From Acidimicrobiaceae bacterium (GTDB lineage: Bacteria > Actinomycetota > Acidimicrobiia > Acidimicrobiales > Ilumatobacteraceae), in contig CANKVI010000041.1 of assembly GCA_947487095.1 (NCBI GenBank), positions 1 through 8,251 on the forward strand: a stretch of 8,251 nucleotides of DNA, given 5' to 3'. The position numbers and the translations under genes are program-made. The stretch's first letter is position 1. Every line of letters starts with the position of its first letter. This document shows positions 1-6,894 of this stretch, in pieces. The notes under the pieces are model-generated. The model saw only the letters and a list, made by a program, of their open reading frames with translations, did not search any database and was not told where the DNA came from.

Positions 1-285
1 TTCAATCAGCTTGGCGAAGGTCTGGGAACCATGGTTCCACCACAGGTCAGTTCCACCTCGCGCAAGCCATTGTCCATCAGCTTTGAAGAAATTGCTGCAG
101 ACAAGATCGTTGGCGTTGAAATGGCTGACTACGAAGCCATAGAAGCAGAACTTGATGCAGAAATGCTTGACGAAGCAGCCGACGATGTTGTTGCTGCACT
201 CGATGAGCCAACTGCGCAAGCTGAGTCAATCGCTGTTGAAGAATCAGTAGCTGACGAAGCGCCGGCCTCGGAAGAAAACGCGTAG
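1..285 (+). CDS. rpoZ: RNA polymerase omega subunit, C-terminal part (5' end outside the window)
   Basis: The reading frame is open from base 1, so the first ATG seen (base 31) is internal and this is the last 94 residues of a longer gene. The visible start, FNQLGEGLGTMVPPQV followed by KPLSISFEEIAADKIVG, matches the C-terminal half of actinobacterial omega: the NQLGEGLG stretch after the conserved helix, then the KPLSIA-EEI segment. Omega is a small non-catalytic subunit that helps assemble and stabilise the beta' subunit of RNA polymerase. After about residue 43 of the visible part the protein becomes a low-complexity acidic tail rich in Ala, Glu and Asp and ending EENA, which is unlikely to fold. 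Its place just before coaBC is the usual actinobacterial order (gmk-rpoZ-coaBC-metK-priA), which supports the call. A 38-base spacer separates it from coaBC, and the two are probably cotranscribed. Confidence 0.88.
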   Translation, partial: FNQLGEGLGTMVPPQVSSTSRKPLSISFEEIAADKIVGVEMADYEAIEAELDAEMLDEAADDVVAALDEPTAQAESIAVEESVADEAPASEENA

Positions 286-289
286 TTCA

Positions 290-309
290 TTTCTCGCACG
301 AGCGAGAGA
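290..309 (+). other. Short hairpin in the rpoZ-coaBC spacer
   Basis: Bases 290-297 pair with 302-309 (core TCTCGC / GCGAGA, one G-T pair near the base) around the 4-base loop ACGA. No T-run follows, so a strong intrinsic terminator is unlikely. It lies just after the rpoZ stop and 14 bases before the coaBC ATG. It could be a processing site or a weak attenuator that sets the ratio of omega to CoaBC. The structure is read from the sequence; the role is inference. Confidence 0.35.
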
Positions 310-323
310 ACTGAGATCTAAAC

Positions 324-1541
324 ATGTCGCTTCGCGGAAAGCACATCGTGTTGTGTGTTTCAGGTGGCATTGCTGCGTACAAGGCTGTCGAACTGTGTCG
401 GCTGTTGGTCGATGCAGGTGCGCATGTTGCGCCGGTAATGACTGCAGATGCTGAGCACTTCATTGGCAAGACCACATTGTCTGCACTTGCCTCCGAGCCA
501 GTGCACACCACGCTGTGGGATGACGCGAATCCAATTCCTCACACGAGACTCGCTCAGCGTGCTGATCTCATTGTTGTTGCACCAGCAACTGCACGAGTGA
601 TTGGCTCTTATGCTGCGGGCATTTCAAGTGACTTCTTGACTGCAACGCTGATTGCAACACGTGCACCTGTGTTGGTGTGTCCAGCAATGCATACCGAAAT
701 GTGGGAGCACGCATCAGTGCAAGAAAACATTGCTACCTTGCGTCGACGCGGCGTCAACATACTTGAGCCAGAAACCGGTCGACTTGCTGGTGGCGACGTT
801 GGCGCAGGAAGACTCGCCGAGCCTCAGCGCATTTTCACCGAAGTAGAGCAGTTGCTCACTCCCGGAGATTTGTATGGTGCACACGTTGTCGTTACTGCGG
901 GTGGAACGCGCGAGCCAATCGATGCGGTACGAGTCATTGCTAATCGATCTACTGGCAAACAGGGTTACGCAATTGCGATTGAAGCAGTGGCGCGTGGTGC
1001 CAAAGTCACACTCATTTCAACTGCTGACTTGCCAACTCCATTTGGCGTCAACCTTGTGCAAGTCGAAACCGCTCAGCAGATGATGGATGCTGTAAACGCA
1101 GAAGCGAAATCAGCAGATGTTGTGGTTATGGCTGCAGCGGTTGCCGATGTGCGACCTGTTCGCGTTGCTACACACAAGTTGAAAAAAGACCCGCTCTCGG
1201 GCCAGATTGACGATCTTGGCGCAATCGAACTTGAAGCCACCCCCGACATTTTGGCGGGTCTGGGCAAGAACAAACCTGCCGGCCAAGTGCTCGTGGGCTT
1301 CGCTGCAGAGACCGAAAACCTCATTGCCAATGCGCAGTCAAAGCTTGAACGAAAAGGTGCCGACCTCATCGTGGCCAATGATGTTTCCCAAGACGGAGTC
1401 GGCTTTGCGCACGCAACAAATGCAGTGACCTTGGTCGCCCGAGGGGCCGAACCTGTAGAGGTGGCTTTGGCCGACAAGCGATCTATCGCTCGGTCTGTTT
1501 TGAATGCAGTAGTTGCCATTCGGTCTGCACGCACCAACTAG
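324..1541 (+). CDS. coaBC: Bifunctional phosphopantothenoylcysteine decarboxylase / phosphopantothenate-cysteine ligase (CoaBC, Dfp)
   Basis: CoaBC carries out two successive steps of coenzyme A synthesis in the cytoplasm. The CoaB half joins cysteine to 4'-phosphopantothenate using CTP, and the CoaC half decarboxylates the product with FMN. The 405-residue length is normal. The N-terminal flavoprotein domain (about 1-178) shows SGGIAAYK (13-20), the likely catalytic His73 in PIPHTRL, ADLIVVAPAT (80-89) and PAMHTEMW (120-127), the actinobacterial version of the PxMNxxMW motif. The position of the E. coli active-site Cys158 is Gly here (LAGGDVGAGRL); from memory the M. tuberculosis protein also lacks it, so this looks like a lineage trait rather than loss of function. 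The C-terminal CoaB domain has VVVTAGGTREPID (188-200), the dinucleotide-binding NRSTGKQG (207-214), MAAAVADVRP (269-278), the KLKK lysine region (285-288) and VGFAAET (324-330). The ATG at 324 is chosen because MSLRGKHIVLCVSGG is the expected start; the GAGA upstream is only a weak ribosome binding site. Confidence 0.95.
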   Translation: MSLRGKHIVLCVSGGIAAYKAVELCRLLVDAGAHVAPVMTADAEHFIGKTTLSALASEPVHTTLWDDANPIPHTRLAQRADLIVVAPATARVIGSYAAGISSDFLTATLIATRAPVLVCPAMHTEMWEHASVQENIATLRRRGVNILEPETGRLAGGDVGAGRLAEPQRIFTEVEQLLTPGDLYGAHVVVTAGGTREPIDAVRVIANRSTGKQGYAIAIEAVARGAKVTLISTADLPTPFGVNLVQVETAQQMMDAVNAEAKSADVVVMAAAVADVRPVRVATHKLKKDPLSGQIDDLGAIELEATPDILAGLGKNKPAGQVLVGFAAETENLIANAQSKLERKGADLIVANDVSQDGVGFAHATNAVTLVARGAEPVEVALADKRSIARSVLNAVVAIRSARTN

Positions 1542-1557
1542 TCTCTACACGTCATAC

Positions 1558-1567
1558 CGACGCGTCG
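1558..1567. repeat. Perfect 10-base palindrome before metK
   Basis: CGACGCGTCG is its own reverse complement and sits 28 bases before the metK GTG in the 54-base coaBC-metK spacer. It could be a small operator or chance in a GC-containing spacer. The spacer is too short for a full SAM riboswitch, and I see none. Confidence 0.3.
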
Positions 1568-1586
1568 CGAGAGCGGCACAACAGAT

Positions 1587-1590
1587 GGAG
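1587..1590 (+). promoter_or_regulatory. Ribosome binding site that fixes the metK GTG start
   Basis: GGAG ends 5 bases before the GTG at 1596, good Shine-Dalgarno spacing. No ATG lies at the expected N-terminus, so this site supports GTG as the start codon. Confidence 0.7.
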
Positions 1591-1595
1591 CAGTT

Positions 1596-2789
1596 GTGAG
1601 AAAATTCACCTTTACTTCGGAGAGCGTTACCGAAGGCCACCCGGACAAGATGGCTGACCAGGTTTCCGATGCGGTTCTCGATGCAATCTTGACTGAAGAC
1701 CCACATGGTCGCGTCGCTTGCGAAACTCTCCTCACTACTGGCCTCTGCGTTGTTGCCGGTGAAATCACCACTTCGGCTTATGTCGACATCCCAAAGATCG
1801 CTCGCGAAGTAATTAAGGGCATTGGTTACGACAACGCTCTGTACGGCTTCGATGGAAATACCTGCGGCGTAATCGTGTCAATTGACGAGCAAAGCTCAGA
1901 CATCGCTATGGGCGTTGACTCGAGTGAAGAAATTCGCAGCGGTCAAAGCGGTGAAGACAAGCTCAACAGTCAAGGTGCTGGCGACCAAGGAATGATGTTT
2001 GGTTATGCGTGCAACGAGACTCCAGAGCTCATGCCATTGCCAATTGACCTTGCGCATCGCATGGCTGAAAAACTTGCAGAGGTTCGTAAGTCGGGTGCAA
2101 TTCCATACTTGCGTCCAGACGGCAAGACTCAGGTTACGTTCGAATACGAAAATGGAGTTCCTGTCCGTTTGACGACAGTGTTGATTTCAACTCAGCATGC
2201 AGATGGAACACCACGCGACACCGTGATTCGCCCAGACCTCATTGAGCAAGTCATTCGTCCAGTGATTCCTGCGCAGTTCCAGAGCGACAAGTACGCAGTG
2301 CACATCAACCCAACAGGAGAGTTCGTGAAGGGTGGGCCTCACGCCGACACCGGACTCACTGGTCGCAAGATCATCGTTGATACGTACGGTGGTATGGGTC
2401 GTCACGGTGGCGGCGCATTTAGTGGCAAGGATCCTTCAAAGGTTGACCGCTCTGCTGCATACGCAGCACGATGGGTTGCCAAGCATGTGGTTGCCGCTGG
2501 CGCTGCATCACGCTGTGAAGTGCAGGTTGCCTATGCAATCGGTATGGCGCAACCAATCAGCATCTTGGTAGAAACCTTCGGCACGAACACCGTTGATGAA
2601 GTAGCGATTGAAGACGCCGTTCGCCAGGTGTTTGACCTTCGTCCTGCTGCCATTTTGCGTGACCTTGACTTGAAGCGTCCGATTTACAACAAGACGGCTG
2701 CCTATGGTCACTTCGGTCGAGCCCTTCCAGAATTCACGTGGGAGACGCTGTCGCGCTTGAAGGAATTCAAAGCAGCAGTCAAGCTCTAA
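1596..2789 (+). CDS. metK: S-adenosylmethionine synthetase (methionine adenosyltransferase)
   Basis: MetK makes S-adenosylmethionine from methionine and ATP, releasing phosphate and pyrophosphate, in the cytoplasm and usually as a tetramer. The 397 residues match the usual length and the family signatures are intact: [13 protein letters not shown] (6-18), which contributes to ATP and metal binding; [11 protein letters not shown] (97-107); the hexapeptide-type signature [12 protein letters not shown] (127-138); the central segment [20 protein letters not shown] (236-255); and the glycine-rich second signature [16 protein letters not shown] (271-286). The C-terminus has [15 protein letters not shown] (361-375), typical of MetK. 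The start is a GTG, supported by GGAG 5 bases upstream and by the family N-terminus ([11 protein letters not shown]). priA begins at the base right after its stop, so the two are probably translationally coupled. The product would supply the methyl donor for the RsmC-type enzyme encoded after priA on the other strand, although that link is only metabolic. Confidence 0.97.
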   Translation: MRKFTFTSESVTEGHPDKMADQVSDAVLDAILTEDPHGRVACETLLTTGLCVVAGEITTSAYVDIPKIAREVIKGIGYDNALYGFDGNTCGVIVSIDEQSSDIAMGVDSSEEIRSGQSGEDKLNSQGAGDQGMMFGYACNETPELMPLPIDLAHRMAEKLAEVRKSGAIPYLRPDGKTQVTFEYENGVPVRLTTVLISTQHADGTPRDTVIRPDLIEQVIRPVIPAQFQSDKYAVHINPTGEFVKGGPHADTGLTGRKIIVDTYGGMGRHGGGAFSGKDPSKVDRSAAYAARWVAKHVVAAGAASRCEVQVAYAIGMAQPISILVETFGTNTVDEVAIEDAVRQVFDLRPAAILRDLDLKRPIYNKTAAYGHFGRALPEFTWETLSRLKEFKAAVKL

Positions 2790-4562
2790 ATGTCGATCGT
2801 CGCGCGGGTTGTTCCCGACGTGACTGGTGTGGACAAGGTATTTGACTACTTCATACCGTCTGAACTTCAGGATGCAATTGGTGTTGGCGACCGCGTGCGC
2901 GTGCCTCTACACGGTCGCAATGTTCCGGGTTGGGTGACTGCAATTGGTTCGACCTCCGATGGATTTACCGATGTAGACGAAACAAAGTTGCGATCGGTCA
3001 TCAAGAGACTCGGCTTTGGTCCATCTGCTGAAATCGTTCAGATAGCTCAGTGGGCGAGTCATCGATGGTGTGGTCGGTTACGCGCATTTTTTGTGGCAGC
3101 TGCACCCAGCACGCTTGTTGCAACTCTTCCCACTGCGCGTTATCAGCATGGCCAGGCGAAAGTTGCAGGGGACACAGCGGTCTCGCTAGCCGTAAGCGAA
3201 TCGCGATCGCTACTTGTTCAGCGAGGTCCATTGAAGTCACCAATTGATGTCTTGGTTGGTGCTGCATTGGTTGGTCCAACGTTGGTGATTGTTCCTACGG
3301 TGGTTCGTGCACGGTTGTTTGCGGCTTCACTGAAGCGTCATGGATTTACGGTTGCGGTATTACCAGATGAATGGAGTTCTGCTGCAGGTGGTGTTGACAT
3401 AGCGATTGGCTCACGAACTGCGGTGTTCGCTCGGGTTCCCGATTTGCGAAGCATTGTCGTCATTGACGAACACGACGATTCATTGCGTGAGGAACGCACG
3501 CCAACTTGGCACGCACGCGATGTTGCAATTGCACGCGCGAATCAGGCAAGCGTCTCATGCATTTTGATGTCGGCACTGCCAAGCATCTCTGCAACAGTGT
3601 GGGCAGGCGACAGAGTATTGAAGTCAGACGAGCAAGAAGTGCAGTCTGAATGGCCGCACATTCAGCTCATCGACAGAACTCTGGACGAACGTTGGTCAAA
3701 CTCGTTGCTGTCCTCGGACTTCATTGCCGAACTGCGCGATCATGCACGCCGTATCGTTGTCGTTCTCAACACCAAAGGACGGGCACGTCTTCTTGCGTGC
3801 GCCTCATGTAAATCGTTGGCTCGCTGTGCCAGCTGCGATGCTGCAGTTGAAATTGATGCTGAGGGCCAATTCTCGTGCCCGCGTTGTTCTACTAAACGGC
3901 CTCAAGTATGCATCAAATGCTCGTCGGCAAAGTTTTTAACGCTTAAGCCAGGTGTAAGCAAGTTACGTGAAGAGATCGCGCAGGCTGCAGGAAGAAATGT
4001 GTCTGACGTAGTTGAGGTAACTGGCGGAGGAGACGATGCAGATGCTATTGATCAAGCAAAAATGTTGTTTGTCGGAACCGAAGCGGCGTTGCATCGCGTT
4101 CACGAAGCCGACACGGTGGTATTTCTCGACATTGATCAGGAACTGATGGCACCCCGGTATCGCGCATCCGAAATTGTTGGATCGTTGCTCGTGCATGCGG
4201 CACGTTTGGTTGGTCGCAGCGATCGCGGTGGAAAGGTGATGGTGCAAACTCACAGCATCGATAGCCCTGTGTTACAGGCAATGGTTGCTCTGCGAATCGA
4301 TCACTATCTGCATTCGGTCTCTGAGATGCGTAGTTTCATGAAGCTTCCTCCCTTTGGCGCACTCGCTCAATTGTCGGGTACCAACATTGATGATGCGATC
4401 CAGGAACTACAGCGCAATGTATTTGTTCACGTTTCTGCATCAAGTGATGGTTCGTATTTGGTGAAAGCCGCAGACTGGCAGGTTTTGGCAGATGCGCTCA
4501 GTGAAGTAGAAGCGGCGAAAGGGGTCAGGCTGAAAGTTCAGGTTGACCCTGGGCGCGTGTAG
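2790..4562 (+). CDS. priA: PriA-like primosomal protein with degenerate (probably inactive) helicase motifs
   Basis: PriA normally restarts collapsed replication forks: it binds branched DNA, unwinds it as a 3'-5' helicase and loads the primosome. This 590-residue protein keeps the PriA architecture. The N-terminal DNA-binding domain (about 1-110) includes VFDYFIP (17-23) and the GVGDRVRVPLHGR segment (31-43). A helicase-like core follows, then eight cysteines in four pairs (CASC 337-340, CASC 346-349, CPRC 363-366, CIKC 374-377) that should bind two zinc ions. The C-terminal part contains LPPFGALAQL (519-528). The ATPase motifs are lost. No GxGKT/S Walker A is present in the expected region near residues 143-158, the DEAH/DEEH box is DEHD (226-229), and the QxxGRAGR motif is VGRSDRGG (474-481). 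Loss of these motifs is known for actinobacterial PriA, so it probably acts as a structural fork-binding protein. The ATG directly follows the metK stop (TAAATG), and no Shine-Dalgarno is evident, consistent with coupling. The last 38 bases overlap the opposite-strand methyltransferase. Confidence 0.9.
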   Translation: MSIVARVVPDVTGVDKVFDYFIPSELQDAIGVGDRVRVPLHGRNVPGWVTAIGSTSDGFTDVDETKLRSVIKRLGFGPSAEIVQIAQWASHRWCGRLRAFFVAAAPSTLVATLPTARYQHGQAKVAGDTAVSLAVSESRSLLVQRGPLKSPIDVLVGAALVGPTLVIVPTVVRARLFAASLKRHGFTVAVLPDEWSSAAGGVDIAIGSRTAVFARVPDLRSIVVIDEHDDSLREERTPTWHARDVAIARANQASVSCILMSALPSISATVWAGDRVLKSDEQEVQSEWPHIQLIDRTLDERWSNSLLSSDFIAELRDHARRIVVVLNTKGRARLLACASCKSLARCASCDAAVEIDAEGQFSCPRCSTKRPQVCIKCSSAKFLTLKPGVSKLREEIAQAAGRNVSDVVEVTGGGDDADAIDQAKMLFVGTEAALHRVHEADTVVFLDIDQELMAPRYRASEIVGSLLVHAARLVGRSDRGGKVMVQTHSIDSPVLQAMVALRIDHYLHSVSEMRSFMKLPPFGALAQLSGTNIDDAIQELQRNVFVHVSASSDGSYLVKAADWQVLADALSEVEAAKGVRLKVQVDPGRV

Positions 4563-4573
4563 GTGTCACGCGC
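4522..4573. terminator. Candidate bidirectional terminator at the priA / methyltransferase convergence
   Basis: There are two adjacent inverted repeats. The first pairs GGGTCA (4522-4527) with TGACCC (4544-4549), and the inner CTGA and TCAG (4530-4533, 4538-4541) extend it. The second is a perfect 7-base-pair stem, GCGCGTG (4553-4559) with CACGCGC (4567-4573), around a 7-base loop that holds the priA stop codon. Neither has a strong T-run on either strand, so these are not textbook intrinsic terminators, but actinobacterial terminators often lack one. Their position exactly over the tail-to-tail overlap argues for ending both transcripts. Structure seen; function inferred. Confidence 0.5.
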
Positions 4574-5169
4574 AGTACACGAAAACCACGTTTGCTTGTC
4601 AGGCGTTCAACCGAATAACCCTGTTCGGTCAACCAGACTGCCAGTGAATCGGACCCAAGATTTCGATTAATGACGAGCCATGCTTCGCCGCTGTTTGACA
4701 ATCGTGAAAGCCAAGTAGTGAGTAAATTGTGAAGTTCTTGCTTGCCAATTCGAATCGGAGGGTTTGACCACAGCACATCAAAGCGGACGTGTTCATCAAC
4801 TTCGTCAGGAGCGCAGGTGATCACGTTTGACATTCCATTGCGTTGTGCGTTTGCCGCAGTCAGTTTTTGTGCTCGCTCGTTGATGTCAATGGCGTACACC
4901 GTTGCTTCTGGTGAATATGCTGCGAGTGAAAGCGCTATCGGGCCAGCACCACATCCGAGATCAAGAAACGTTCCCGCAATCGGCGGTCGTGCGGCAGACT
5001 CAAGTAACACCATGGTGCCCTGGTCAATTCCTTTGCGTGAAAACACGCCGCGGTCAGTTCCAACAGTGATGTCGCGACCGGCCATGCGCAAAACCGCAAA
5101 ATTCTGATCCTTCGAGTGGGCGACAGAAGCAACCTGTGGTTGTGTGGTGAAGTACTGCTCGTCGCTCAT
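4525..5169 (-). CDS. Class I SAM-dependent methyltransferase, RsmC-like (putative rRNA guanine-N2 methyltransferase)
   Basis: This 214-residue protein is a single Rossmann-fold methyltransferase of the RsmC/MTS family. E. coli RsmC methylates G1207 of 16S rRNA at N2, and the single-domain actinobacterial relatives are usually named only as methyltransferases, so the exact target is inference. Visible features are the family entry segment GVFSRKGIDQGT (41-52), SAM-binding motif I LDLGCGAGPIA (69-79), the acidic ribose-binding end of strand 2 VYAIDIN (91-97), and the catalytic NPPIR (136-140) followed by GKQELH, which is characteristic of this group and places the target base. The C-terminus has the usual beta-hairpin (AWLVINRNLGS and a late GFRVLRV). 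The ATG at 5169 has GAGG 3 bases upstream, rather close. The gene runs against its neighbours: it overlaps priA by 38 bases at the 3' end and is divergent from def with a 23-base gap. It is a complete gene, with no sign of recent transfer that I can see. Confidence 0.85.
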   Translation of the reverse strand: MSDEQYFTTQPQVASVAHSKDQNFAVLRMAGRDITVGTDRGVFSRKGIDQGTMVLLESAARPPIAGTFLDLGCGAGPIALSLAAYSPEATVYAIDINERAQKLTAANAQRNGMSNVITCAPDEVDEHVRFDVLWSNPPIRIGKQELHNLLTTWLSRLSNSGEAWLVINRNLGSDSLAVWLTEQGYSVERLTSKRGFRVLRVTPTRAQGQPELSA

Positions 5170-5178
5170 AAGCCTCGC

Positions 5179-5184
5179 TAGCCT
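5179..5184 (+). promoter_or_regulatory. Candidate -10 element for def (leaderless start)
   Basis: TAGCCT fits the actinobacterial -10 pattern TANNNT and lies 8 bases before the def ATG. Transcription would then start at or next to the start codon, giving a leaderless mRNA. No Shine-Dalgarno is visible before this ATG, which agrees. The only space for promoters is the 23-base gap to the divergent methyltransferase. A possible opposite -10 (TAACGT on the minus strand, 5188-5193) overlaps the A of the def ATG. I see no convincing -35. Confidence 0.45.
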
Positions 5185-5192
5185 TACACGTT

Positions 5193-5735
5193 ATGGCGCA
5201 GTCACCGAACAAGAAGGGTTCATCCATCCGTACCTACGGAGACCCAGTTTTGGCCGCGATGGCCGACGAAATCACCAACATCGACGGCAAGTTGGTGAAC
5301 CTTGCTGAAGACATGTTTCGCGTGATGTATCAAGCTCCAGGTCTTGGGCTTGCCGGACCACAAATTGGTGTGCAGAAACAGATTTTTGTCTACGACGTAG
5401 ACGATGATCCGCAGGTCATCATCAACCCAAAGATCGTTGAGTCATCTGGCGAGTGGGTGTACGACGAAGGTTGTCTCTCGATCCCAGGACTGTACGTCGA
5501 GATGCTTCGTCCCAAGAAGGTGCTCGTGAGCGGATTCACTCTTGAAGGTGATGAAGTGCAAATTGAAGCCGATGAGTTGCTTGCTCGTTTGTTTCAGCAC
5601 GAAATTGATCACCTGCAAGGTGTGTTGATGTTTGATCGCATGTTGCCTGACCAGCGCGAACTTGCCATTGTGGAATACGCAAAGGTGGGCGACAATCCAG
5701 CCAATGCCGAGCCGGTGTACCTACGACTTTCGTGA
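5193..5735 (+). CDS. def: Peptide deformylase
   Basis: Deformylase removes the N-formyl group from nascent proteins at the ribosome exit, using a metal ion (Fe2+ or Zn2+). The 180 residues are a normal length and all three catalytic motifs are present: GLGLAGPQ (50-57, with Gln57; the Gly-Pro variant of GxGLAAxQ is common in actinobacteria), EGCLS (92-96, Cys94 as metal ligand) and HEIDH (136-140, His136 and His140 as ligands, Glu137 as catalytic base). The N-terminus IRTYGDPVL (12-20) is the expected conserved start of the fold, so the ATG at 5193 leaves a short basic extension of about 11 residues. The stop overlaps the fmt start (GTGA), which indicates an operon and coupled translation. 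That pairing is a very common def-fmt arrangement and makes functional sense, as the two enzymes form the formylation-deformylation cycle. Confidence 0.97.
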   Translation: MAQSPNKKGSSIRTYGDPVLAAMADEITNIDGKLVNLAEDMFRVMYQAPGLGLAGPQIGVQKQIFVYDVDDDPQVIINPKIVESSGEWVYDEGCLSIPGLYVEMLRPKKVLVSGFTLEGDEVQIEADELLARLFQHEIDHLQGVLMFDRMLPDQRELAIVEYAKVGDNPANAEPVYLRLS

Positions 5736-6646
5736 CCATGCTTGCGCCCCTGCCGCGCGAGCGCGCCAAGCGCATTGTGTACATCGGTACGCCAGAGATT
5801 GCGGTTGCTCCGCTGCAAGCACTTGTAGACGAAGGGTTCGTTGTTGAACTTGTTGTCACGGGTATCGACAAAAGAAGGGGCAGGGGTTCGCAAACAACTG
5901 CTAACCCAGTAAAGACTGCAGCAATTGCGCTGGGAATACCTGTTTCACATGACATTAATGATGTGTTGCGACTCAGTCCAGATGGCCTGCTTGGAGTTGT
6001 CGTTGCATTCGGCAACATCATCTCTCAAGAAATCTTGCAACATGTGCCAATGATCAACATTCATTACTCAGCGCTTCCCAAGTGGAGAGGTGCTGCACCA
6101 GTTGAACGCGCAATTCTTTCGGGCGATGCCACAACTGCGGTGTGCATCATTCAAGTGGCAGAACAACTTGATGCAGGCGATGTGCTCGCGTCGGCACCTT
6201 GCACTATTCAAGAAGATGATTCTGTGGAAACGCTACGTAACCGCCTTGGCCAACTGGCGCTTCCGTTGTTGATCAATATCTGCAATCACGGTGTGACGGA
6301 GCAAATTGCACAACTTGGTGAAGTAGTCGTTGCACGGAAAGTCACTGCGCAGGACCTCGCTATCAATTGGTCGAGTAGTTCTGCACAAATTCTGCGACAG
6401 ATTCGTGTGGGCAATGCATTCACATTCTTCGATGGAAAGCGATTCAAGATCCACGAAGCTTCCAAGTCGTCTGTCAATCTTCCGCTCGGAACTATCTCAG
6501 TGCAGGATGGCAACGTGTTGGTTGGTTCTTTTGAAGGTTCTGTGCAACTCGTGACGGTTCAGCCAGAGGGCAAACCACGGGTGTTGGCAACTGATTGGGC
6601 ACGAGGTGCACGACTGTCGAATACAAGCTCGTTTAGCGACAGGTAG
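5732..6646 (+). CDS. fmt: Methionyl-tRNA formyltransferase
   Basis: Fmt transfers a formyl group from 10-formyltetrahydrofolate to Met on initiator tRNA, enabling IF2-dependent initiation. The protein has 304 residues, slightly short for the family (about 310-315). The N-terminal catalytic domain (about 13-205) begins RIVYIGTPEIAVAPL (14-28) and has the loop KRRGRG (47-52) where many relatives have RPAGRGKK. The active site is Asn109 and His111 (NIHYSALP), the signature RGAAP (119-123) and Asp147 in QLDAGD, equivalent to Asn106, His108 and Asp144 of E. coli. The C-terminal tRNA-binding barrel follows (about 205-300), with INWSSSSAQILRQIRVGNAF (211-230). The start could be the GTG overlapping the def stop or the ATG 6 bases later (5738); neither has a clear ribosome binding site and the choice changes only two residues. 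Many actinobacteria have rsmB next; here a cold-shock-type gene follows after 9 bases. Confidence 0.96.
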   Translation: MTMLAPLPRERAKRIVYIGTPEIAVAPLQALVDEGFVVELVVTGIDKRRGRGSQTTANPVKTAAIALGIPVSHDINDVLRLSPDGLLGVVVAFGNIISQEILQHVPMINIHYSALPKWRGAAPVERAILSGDATTAVCIIQVAEQLDAGDVLASAPCTIQEDDSVETLRNRLGQLALPLLINICNHGVTEQIAQLGEVVVARKVTAQDLAINWSSSSAQILRQIRVGNAFTFFDGKRFKIHEASKSSVNLPLGTISVQDGNVLVGSFEGSVQLVTVQPEGKPRVLATDWARGARLSNTSSFSDR

Positions 6647-6649
6647 CCT
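6644..6649 (+). promoter_or_regulatory. Candidate -10 element of the cold-shock-type gene, overlapping the fmt stop
   Basis: TAGCCT lies 6 bases before the ATG at 6656, and its first three bases are the fmt stop codon TAG. The same hexamer precedes def. The spacing fits a leaderless mRNA starting at the A of the ATG, and there is no Shine-Dalgarno. A clear -35 is not visible, so the gene may also be read through from fmt. Confidence 0.45.
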
Positions 6650-6655
6650 GCGCGT

Positions 6656-6889
6656 ATGAGTCAATCGTCTGCGAACTCACTTGATGGACGCCTGCTTGGC
6701 CATGTTGAGCAATTCGATTTTGATCGTGGTCTGGGAATGATCTGGTCAAGTGGCCAGGAGTATCTCTTCCACTGCGCCGAGATTGTCGACGGTACGCGAG
6801 ACATCAACATTGGAGCTTCGGTGTCATTTGTGGTTGCTCATCGCTTCGGGCATGTAGAAGCGTCTGAAATTGAAAAACTTCCGAACTAG
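6656..6889 (+). CDS. Small divergent cold-shock-domain protein
   Basis: This 77-residue protein aligns by eye with a cold-shock (OB-fold) domain that binds single-stranded RNA or DNA. After a polar N-terminal stretch of about 12 residues, LLGHVEQFDFDRGLGMIW (13-30) takes the place of the strand carrying RNP1: RGLGMI (24-29) stands for KGFGFI. EYLFHC (35-40) stands for RNP2 (DVFVHF), and VGTR-like DGTRDINIGASVSFVV (45-60) matches the loop and last strands. Several aromatic residues of classical CspA are replaced (Phe to Leu or Met in RNP1), so nucleic-acid binding may be altered. It is not a canonical Csp, and I do not assign a symbol. It follows fmt by 9 bases but may have its own leaderless promoter. 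It ends tail to tail with the DUF1844 gene, sharing CTAG. Confidence 0.75.
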   Translation: MSQSSANSLDGRLLGHVEQFDFDRGLGMIWSSGQEYLFHCAEIVDGTRDINIGASVSFVVAHRFGHVEASEIEKLPN

Positions 6890-6894
6890 TCGGG
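6866..6894. terminator. Weak bidirectional terminator between the cold-shock-type and DUF1844 genes
   Basis: CCGA (6881-6884) pairs with TCGG (6890-6893) around ACTAG, so both stop codons lie in the loop. On the minus strand the stem is followed after 3 bases by TTTTT (plus-strand A-run 6873-6877), a plausible intrinsic terminator for the DUF1844 gene. On the plus strand the following bases are only moderately T-rich (GTTTCCTTT at 6900-6908). The stem is only 4-5 base pairs long. Confidence 0.4.

Noticed and set aside
795..820. Missing active-site cysteine in CoaC (LAGGDVG instead of ACGD-G) as a sign of inactivation
   Set aside because: The M. tuberculosis CoaBC, as I recall it, also lacks this Cys, while His73 and the PAMHTEMW motif are present, so it is a lineage feature.
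1073..1537. A 154-codon open frame on the minus strand inside coaBC
   Set aside because: It is fully antisense to the well-supported CoaBC frame, has no recognisable domain and a composition typical of a shadow frame (Ser, Thr, Ala and Arg rich).
1542..1595. A possible SAM riboswitch before metK
   Set aside because: The spacer is only 54 bases, with no multi-helix junction; a SAM riboswitch aptamer with its expression platform would not fit.
5536..6021. A 161-codon open frame on the minus strand across the def-fmt junction
   Set aside because: It lies opposite two certain genes, and its product shows no family pattern; it is a shadow of their codon use.
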